Assembly (NCBI GenBank): GCA_027335515.1
Contig: DAHWHT010000329.1
Location: 1 to 10,938 of the forward strand
DNA from: Clostridia bacterium
GTDB lineage: Bacteria > Bacillota_E > RBS10-35 > JAJYVN01
Direction of reading: 5' to 3'
Length of the DNA: 10,938 bases
Below, piece after piece: positions 6,553-10,938 of the stretch. The notes under the pieces were generated by a model. That model did not search any database, was not told where the DNA came from, and saw only the letters and a program-made list of their open reading frames with translations. How positions within the stretch are numbered: the stretch's first letter is position 1; each line of letters starts with the position of its first letter. A program made the translations under genes and the position numbers.

Positions 6553-6825
6553 GTGAAGAAGATCGACGGGGCCCTCTATCTGGAGCCCGGGGAATTGGGA
6601 GTGATTGCCGCCGTGGCTCGCCGTGCGGCGGAGGCCATGGCGGCGCCGCATCCGCAGGCGCTGTTCCTGCGCGCGTTGGCGGATGCCCTCGACGGCCTGC
6701 TGCAGGGAGACCGACCACCTGGACGGGTCGTTGCACCCGCCAGTCCCGAGTTCGCCCAGGCCGCGGCCCGGGCCCTGGTGCGCTCCGCGGCAGCCGCGGA
6801 TGCCGTCGGCGGTTCGAGTGCTTGA
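6553..6825 (+). CDS. Small Ala-rich hypothetical protein
   Basis: This is a 90-residue protein that I do not recognise. It begins MKKIDGALYLEPGELGVIAA, continues with a predicted helical stretch (VARRAAEAMAAPHPQALFLRALADALDGLLQG, roughly 20-51), a Pro-containing linker, and a second Ala-rich helix (PEFAQAAARALVRSAAAADA). There is no membrane segment or signal peptide. The layout of two amphipathic helices suggests a small helical protein or interaction module, but no function can be assigned. The GTG start has no Shine-Dalgarno; a TATATT eight bases upstream would suit a leaderless transcript. An upstream in-frame TTG at 6544 is less likely. It lies between RNase HI and the diguanylate cyclase. 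The open frame has high third-position GC, which supports coding. Confidence 0.5.
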   Translation: MKKIDGALYLEPGELGVIAAVARRAAEAMAAPHPQALFLRALADALDGLLQGDRPPGRVVAPASPEFAQAAARALVRSAAAADAVGGSSA

Positions 6826-6932
6826 GGGTTCTCATCAATGGGCCGCCCGCCGCCGATGCTATGAAAGCAGCAACCTGCAACGCCCCCCTCGGCCCATCGC
6901 GGGCGGTCGGGTGCGCGGGAGGGGGCGCCATC

Positions 6933-7955
6933 GTGGCCAGTGGCCGGCATGTCCGCCGGCAGAGTGACCGCATTTGGCAGTGGCAGCTCCACCTCAAGGC
7001 GTCGCGCCTGATCGCCTGGACGCGATTGGCTGCCGTTGTGCTGACCTTCGCGGTTTGGGTTGGCCTGCCACCGCTGGCCGGCGGGCATCCTCGCGTCGAA
7101 CAGGTCCTGGTACCGGTTGCCGTGTTGTATGGTGTGGCGGCCGCGCTGGTGGTTTACCGCTGGCCTTCCGTGGCCCGCCGTTTCCCCCACGGCTCGTTGC
7201 TCCTGGACGCGCTGTTTGTGGCCGCCTGGGTTTGGGCCAGTGGTGGTGGGCGCGGACCGTTCCTGCCGCTGCTTTTTGTCCTGGCGGCCAACGGGCCGCT
7301 GCGTCTGTCCCCCGTCCCCGGAATGGTGTTGGCCGTCGGATCCGCCGTCGCCTGTCGCGTGCTGGGGGGGCCCGCGGCCCTGCCGGTGGCGGGCTATATG
7401 CTGCTGGCGGCCGTGACCTCGGCCTTCTGGTCGGCCCAGATGCTGGGGGAGCGGCAGTCGGCGATGCGCGACGCGCTTACCGGGGCGGTTTCCCGCGCCC
7501 AGGGCCTGTTTTTGCTGCGCGATATGCTGAAGTCCGACGCCCTGCCGTTGTGTGTGGCCCTGCTGGACCTGGACGGATTCAAGGATGTCAACGACGGCTG
7601 CGGCCACCTGGCGGGCGACGCGGTGTTGGTGCGGGTGGTGCGGACCGCATACGGCAACCAGCGTCCGCAGGACGTGTTGGCGCGGTATGGCGGAGACGAG
7701 TTTCTGATCGTCTGGCCGAGAACATCTGCGGGTGAGGCGGCGGACCTGGCCGAGCGCCTGCGGGAGGCCATTGAGCGGCAGGCGGTGCAGGTGCTGCCGG
7801 ATGGTCCCTTGCTCCGCATCACCGTGAGTGCGGGCATCGCGGTGGCGGATCGCGGGATGAATCCGCTGCGCCTGGTGCACGCCGCCGACCGGGCGCTCTA
7901 TGCGGCCAAGCGGGCCCGCAATCGCGTGGTCGTGTCCCGCGCGGAACAGACGTAG
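6933..7955 (+). CDS. Membrane-bound GGDEF diguanylate cyclase
   Basis: The protein has 340 residues. Residues 25-170 contain about five or six hydrophobic segments (for example WTRLAAVVLTFAVWVGL, VLVPVAVLYGVAAALVVY, LLDALFVAAWVWA, FLPLLFVLAA and VLAVGSAVACRVL), forming a membrane sensor without a named domain. A GGDEF domain follows: RDALTGAVSR (179-188), LLDLDGFKDVND (210-221), GHLAGD (224-229), RYGGDEF (251-257), and a C-terminal VSAGIAV and ADRALYAAKRARN. Residues needed for GTP and metal binding are intact, so it should make cyclic di-GMP. The RPQD at 244-247, five residues before GGDEF, is a proper inhibitory I-site. There is no EAL or HD-GYP domain. The GTG at 6933 follows a GGGAGGGGG stretch about ten bases upstream and gives a natural membrane-protein start; a longer frame from TTG 6822 would add atypical residues. 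Confidence 0.9.
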   Translation: MASGRHVRRQSDRIWQWQLHLKASRLIAWTRLAAVVLTFAVWVGLPPLAGGHPRVEQVLVPVAVLYGVAAALVVYRWPSVARRFPHGSLLLDALFVAAWVWASGGGRGPFLPLLFVLAANGPLRLSPVPGMVLAVGSAVACRVLGGPAALPVAGYMLLAAVTSAFWSAQMLGERQSAMRDALTGAVSRAQGLFLLRDMLKSDALPLCVALLDLDGFKDVNDGCGHLAGDAVLVRVVRTAYGNQRPQDVLARYGGDEFLIVWPRTSAGEAADLAERLREAIERQAVQVLPDGPLLRITVSAGIAVADRGMNPLRLVHAADRALYAAKRARNRVVVSRAEQT

Positions 7956-8031
7956 GTTGTGCGGGTCCGGCCGCATGCCCCATACTGCTGCCATCGTCGC
8001 AGGAGCATCTCCCCCCTGCCGCAAAGGACGT

Positions 8032-9195
8032 GTGCCGTTGGATCTGCCCGTTTCCGTTTCCCAACGTCGGGTTGTCTCCCGCCGTCGCCGTCGGCGTGCC
8101 TTGCTGGCGTTCGCCACCGCGGCCCTGCTGGGTATCGTGGGGGGGGTCCTCTGGGGCCGCGTCGCGGGGCGGCATACGGTGGTGCCGCGTCGGCCCGCGA
8201 GCACGCCTCGCGGGTCCAACCGGCCGTCGGCGACGGGATCCGCGGCCGGATCCGCCACGCGGCGGAGTTCGGCTCAGGCGCATGCCGGGTCGACGGCCAA
8301 GTCCACGACCAGTCCCGGCGCCTCGCAGACGACGCGCGCCCAGCGTACGCCCGCGCCGCCGGCGGTGGGACTGCCCGCCGGCACGCCGGCGCCGCTGCTG
8401 CCGCCCAAGGGCCATGCGGCGTGGCTGCCGGCACACCGCATCGTGGCCTACTACGGCAACCCGCTGACGGCGGTGATGGGGGTCCTTGGCGTCTACCCGC
8501 CCGCGGCGCTGATCGCCCATCTGCAGGCCCAGGCGGCGGCGTACGCCCGGGTGGATCCCAAGCTGCCGGTGGTTCCGGCACTGGACATGGTGGCGACGGT
8601 GGCCCAGGGCAGTCCGGGTGTGGGGGGCAAGTATCGGCTGCGGATGACGTACGCGCTCGCGGCCCAGGAACTCGCCCTGGCGCGTCGCAACCATATGCTG
8701 TTGATCCTTGACCTTCAGGTGGGCCAGAGCAGCGTCCAGTCCGAGGTGCGTTATTGGAAGCCGTTCCTGGAACAGCCGGATGTCGAACTGGCCCTGGATC
8801 CTGAGTTTGACATGCCCCCGGGCAAGGTGCCCGGGCAATGGGTGGGCACCATGCACGCCAGCGCGGTCAACTGGGCCCTGCACTATCTGTCACAGATGGT
8901 GCGCAGCCGGGGCCTGCCGGCCAAGATTGTCGAGGTGTATGAGTTCCGTTCCGATATGCTGCCGCATTGGTACCGGATTCACCCGCAGCCGGGGACGCAG
9001 GTGGTATTCAATACGGACGGTTTCGGAGGGCAGGCGCTCAAGATCCACAACTACCACGCGTTCATCACGCGTCAGCCGCTGAAACCGGTGCGCTACGGCG
9101 GCATCAAGCTCTTCTACCACAACGATGTGCCGCTGCTGCAGCCGTCCCAGGTGGTGGCGCTGAAGCCTCCGCCGCTGGTGGTCACCTATCAGTGA
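8032..9195 (+). CDS. Membrane-anchored extracytoplasmic protein, uncharacterised domain
   Basis: The protein has 387 residues. An arginine-rich head (VSRRRRRRALL, 16-25) precedes one hydrophobic helix (about 23-42, ALLAFATAALLGIVGGVLWG), then a Ser/Thr/Pro/Ala-rich linker (about 50-130) and a compact domain (135-387). The domain has HRIVAYYGNPL (135-145), LPVVPALDMVATVAQG (178-193), LLILDLQVGQS (223-233), VELALDPEFDMPPGKVPGQ (251-269), VNWALHYL, KIVEVYEF and VVFNTDGFGGQ (324-334). Strand-like segments ending in acidic residues at regular intervals suggest a TIM-barrel glycosidase-like fold, and I recall related unannotated secreted proteins in other high-GC bacteria; neither has been checked. 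No enzymatic family can be named. The GTG at 8032 lies three bases after AAAGGA; a TTG at 8038 is the alternative. It starts 76 bp after the cyclase gene on the same strand. Type-II topology (inside-out anchor) is inferred from the positive head. Confidence 0.75.
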   Translation: MPLDLPVSVSQRRVVSRRRRRRALLAFATAALLGIVGGVLWGRVAGRHTVVPRRPASTPRGSNRPSATGSAAGSATRRSSAQAHAGSTAKSTTSPGASQTTRAQRTPAPPAVGLPAGTPAPLLPPKGHAAWLPAHRIVAYYGNPLTAVMGVLGVYPPAALIAHLQAQAAAYARVDPKLPVVPALDMVATVAQGSPGVGGKYRLRMTYALAAQELALARRNHMLLILDLQVGQSSVQSEVRYWKPFLEQPDVELALDPEFDMPPGKVPGQWVGTMHASAVNWALHYLSQMVRSRGLPAKIVEVYEFRSDMLPHWYRIHPQPGTQVVFNTDGFGGQALKIHNYHAFITRQPLKPVRYGGIKLFYHNDVPLLQPSQVVALKPPPLVVTYQ

Positions 9196-9283
9196 GCCGC
9201 GGGGCGCAACGGGTGGGCGCGGTGGGATCGCCGGCATTGCCGACGGTGACCCTGCGGGTTAGTGTGGTCCGGGGGTGAGTGGG

Positions 9284-10228
9284 GTGCGGGTCATCGCCCT
9301 GAGTCCGCGTGGCTATTGTTACGGCGTCGTGGATGCCCTCACCCTGGCGCAGCGGGTGGCCGCAGACCCCAAGGTGCCGCGGCCGATCCACGTGCTGGGG
9401 ATGATCGTACACAACCGCCACGTCGTGGATGACCTGGAGCGTCAGGGGATCGTCACCCTGGACGGTGCGGACCGGGCGGCTTTGCTGCAGCGGATCGAGC
9501 GGGGGACCGTGATTTTCACGGCGCACGGCGTGTCCCCGGAGGTGAAACGTCAGGCGCAGGCCCGCGGTCTGACCTGCTTTGACGCCACGTGCCCCGATGT
9601 GACGCGCACCCACGATGTGATCCGTGACCGCGTGGCCGCTGGGGCACGCATCCTCTACATTGGTAAGAAGGGCCATCCCGAACCGGAAGGCGCCATGGGC
9701 GTCGCCCCGGGCATGGTTTATCTGGTGGAGACGGAAGCCGATCTGGCCGCGGTGGACCTGCCTCCGGGACCGGTGGCGATCGTTACCCAGACCACGCTCT
9801 CACAATGGGATACGCAGGAAGTGATCGCCGCCTGCCTGCGCCGATTCCCAGGCGCCGAGGTTTTCAACGAGATCTGTATGGCGACCCAGTTGCGTCAGCG
9901 GGCGGTGGCCGAGCGGGCCGAGGCTGCGGATGTGGTGCTGGTGGTCGGCGATCCGCGCAGCAACAATTCCAATCGATTGGTGCAGGTCGCCCAGGAGATC
10001 GCCGGCCGGCCCGCGCACCGCATTGAGAGTGTCGAGGAGATTCGGCCGGAATGGCTGCGGGGCGTGCGCACGGTGGCGGTGACATCGGGCAGTTCGACCC
10101 CGACACAGCTCACCAATCAGGTCATCGCATATCTGGAGGCCATTCCGGCGGATGGCGAGGCGCCGCCGCCCGGCCCTCGGGCGGAGGTGCGGCTACCGGG
10201 TCGGGGCGGTGGCCGGGTGGTTCCGTGA
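9284..10228 (+). CDS. ispH: 4-hydroxy-3-methylbut-2-enyl diphosphate reductase (IspH/LytB)
   Basis: The protein has 314 residues and catalyses the last step of the MEP pathway, reducing HMBPP to IPP and DMAPP with a [4Fe-4S] cluster in the cytoplasm. The three cluster cysteines are present: PRGYCYGV (C12), FDATCPDV (C103) and NEICMATQLRQ (C198). So are the substrate-binding His of GMIVHN (H43), TAHGVS (H81) and KKGHPEPEG (H131), the proton-relay Glu (E133), TQTTLS (168-173), GDPRSNNSNRL (222-232) and TSGSSTP (267-273). The GTG at 9284 is preferred because GGGGGTGA precedes it by five bases; the GTG at 9275, three codons earlier, is the alternative. The last about 28 residues, after AYLEAIPA, are a Pro/Gly/Arg-rich tail beyond the usual end. 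It closes the rightward series, 88 bp after the secreted-protein gene. Confidence 0.95.
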   Translation: MRVIALSPRGYCYGVVDALTLAQRVAADPKVPRPIHVLGMIVHNRHVVDDLERQGIVTLDGADRAALLQRIERGTVIFTAHGVSPEVKRQAQARGLTCFDATCPDVTRTHDVIRDRVAAGARILYIGKKGHPEPEGAMGVAPGMVYLVETEADLAAVDLPPGPVAIVTQTTLSQWDTQEVIAACLRRFPGAEVFNEICMATQLRQRAVAERAEAADVVLVVGDPRSNNSNRLVQVAQEIAGRPAHRIESVEEIRPEWLRGVRTVAVTSGSSTPTQLTNQVIAYLEAIPADGEAPPPGPRAEVRLPGRGGGRVVP

Positions 10229-10230
10229 TG

Positions 10231-10275
10231 GGGCGGCTGGCCCAACGGCTCGCGGGCTCGCGCGGCCAGACGCCC
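10231..10275 (+). terminator. Hairpin immediately after ispH, probable terminator
   Basis: GGGCG (10231-10235) and CTGGCC (10237-10242) pair with GGCCAG (10264-10269) and CGCCC (10271-10275), with one G-A mismatch and a 21-base GC-rich loop. It starts two bases after the ispH stop. No T-run follows, so its strength is uncertain. Confidence 0.4.
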
Positions 10276-10298
10276 GCGTGACCGCGGCCGCTGGATCC

Positions 10299-10327
10299 TT
10301 GCGGTCCGCCATGGCCTGCGCTATACT
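10299..10327 (+). promoter_or_regulatory. Sigma-A type promoter of the tRNA pair
   Basis: TTGCGG (10299-10304) and TATACT (10322-10327) are separated by exactly 17 bp. The predicted transcript start is near 10334, about a dozen bases before the tRNA-Leu 5' end. This is the best promoter in the window and fits a stable-RNA unit. Confidence 0.75.
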
Positions 10328-10346
10328 GCCGCTGCACAGAAGCCGG

Positions 10347-10432
10347 GCGGGCGTGGCGGAACGGCAGACGCGTCAGCCTTAGGAGCTGGTGGGCGGAAGC
10401 CCGTGAGAGTTCAAATCTCTCCGTCCGCACCA
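10347..10432 (+). tRNA. tRNA-Leu (anticodon UAG), CCA encoded
   Basis: The acceptor stem GCGGGCG pairs with CGTCCGC (one G-U), followed by A and an encoded CCA. The anticodon stem TCAGC/GCTGG encloses loop CTTAGGA, anticodon TAG, which reads CUN leucine codons. The long variable arm (TGGGC...GCCCG) is the class II feature of tRNA-Leu, and the T arm contains GTTCAAATC. The D arm (GCGGAACGGCAGACGC) is normal. Length is 86 nt. Confidence 0.95.
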
Positions 10433-10447
10433 AGTCCGGCGTTATGG

Positions 10448-10523
<76 letters not shown>

Positions 10524-10550
10524 TGACATCTACAAGCCTCGTGGGCGCAC

Positions 10551-10584
10551 GGAATCCCCGCAGGTACGACTTTGCGGGGATTCC
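10551..10584 (+). terminator. Perfect 12-bp inverted repeat after tRNA-Gly, probable terminator
   Basis: GGAATCCCCGCA (10551-10562) and TGCGGGGATTCC (10573-10584) are exact complements around a 10-base loop, followed by ACCTTT. It lies 28 bases beyond tRNA-Gly and most simply ends the tRNA transcript. A terminal structure of the adjacent transposon remnant is a less likely alternative. Confidence 0.55.
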
Positions 10585-10644
10585 ACCTTTAAGTTCGATG
10601 ACGGATATGGGTGGTCGAACGCGTGGTCCGGTGGGGACAAGCAC

Positions 10645-10938
10645 AAGGGCCCGCCCCGCCACCCCCGGCTGATCCTGCTCACCGACTGCTATGTCGTGTA
10701 CAAGTCCTTGGCCGGCTGGGTGGTCAACGCCTTCTGCTGGGCCCACCTTCGCCGGCGCTTGCTCAAGGCGGCCCGGGATGAGCACACGGCCGCCGCTGCC
10801 CGCTGGGCCGAGAACTGGCGTCTGCGCATCCACACCCTGTACGAGCTCACCGCCGCGCGCCGCGCGCGGCCGCCCCCGAGGCGTGGGCCGCCGCCGATCA
10901 GGCCCTGCGCGCGCACGTGGCCAAGATGAAAGCCACCG
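10645..10938 (+). pseudogene. IS66-type transposase remnant (5'-truncated, frameshifted, runs off right edge)
   Basis: From about 10645 one frame reads LILLTDCYVVYKSLAGWVVN followed by AFCWAHLRRRLLKAARDEHT and WRLRIHTLYELTAARR. This is the core of an IS66-family DDE transposase around its second catalytic Asp (usually SDRYSAYK...CWAHARR.F). After about 10865 the match moves to another frame, reading APEAWAAADQALRAHVAKMK, the helical stretch expected next, so there is an indel in the CGCGCG run near 10855-10872. Upstream only about 120 bp separate this from tRNA-Gly, with no N-terminal transposase domains or start. The final Glu region would lie beyond the edge. I call it a decayed copy that cannot transpose by itself. 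Confidence 0.72.

Noticed and set aside
6826..6932. Cyclic di-GMP riboswitch before the diguanylate cyclase
   Set aside because: I looked for the conserved core and found no matching sequence or hairpin pair.
6576..8258. 560-codon minus-strand frame across the GGDEF gene
   Set aside because: His/Arg/Gln-rich shadow; crosses several plus-strand genes with clear motifs.
9237..9267. Promoter for ispH (TTGCCG, 17 bp, TAGTGT)
   Set aside because: Spacing is right but the -10 element is poor; not strong enough to list as a feature.

Overview
The window (about 10.9 kb) is very GC-rich. Most starts are GTG or ATG behind GGAGG-like ribosome binding sites. It carries a MurNAc/GlcNAc salvage pair (BadF-type kinase and NamZ), a CcdA thiol transporter, an MEP-pathway IspH, and tRNAs with encoded CCA. 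This suggests a high-GC, probably thermophilic or acidophilic Bacillota (Sulfobacillus/Thermaerobacter/Symbiobacterium-like). The lineage is inferred from style and gene content only; no marker gene was compared.

Left block (1-3682): a minus-strand gene running off the left edge encodes the start of a neutral/alkaline-ceramidase-like protein. Diverging from it are a GlcNAc-kinase-like protein (588-1583) and a NamZ/DUF1343 exo-N-acetylmuramidase (2495-3682). I read these three as part of a cell-wall sugar scavenging locus that continues to the left. The 0.9 kb between kinase and NamZ has no intact gene. It contains a decayed IS607-type element: a recognisable TnpA DNA-binding motif, and a possible tnpB 3' end.

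Middle block (3688-5620, minus strand): a Gfo/Idh/MocA oxidoreductase lies downstream of ccdA. A strong hairpin at 3688-3721 separates the converging NamZ and oxidoreductase genes. An apparently gene-free region of about 370 bp separates ccdA from the rightward genes.

Right block (5995-10228, plus strand): RNase HI, a small Ala-rich protein of unknown function, a membrane diguanylate cyclase with an intact I-site, a membrane-anchored extracytoplasmic protein with an uncharacterised barrel-like domain, and IspH. Spacing (about 70-110 nt) allows partial co-transcription, but each gene could also have its own start signal.

Right end (10299-10938): a clear promoter drives tandem tRNA-Leu(UAG) and tRNA-Gly(GCC), followed by a perfect 12-bp hairpin. 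A 5'-truncated, frameshifted IS66-type transposase remnant then runs off the edge. I found no CRISPR array, rRNA, or defence or secondary-metabolite system. The most interesting items are the uncharacterised secreted protein, the salvage locus with an apparently cytoplasmic NamZ, and the decayed IS607 element that may keep an omega-RNA-like 3' end.
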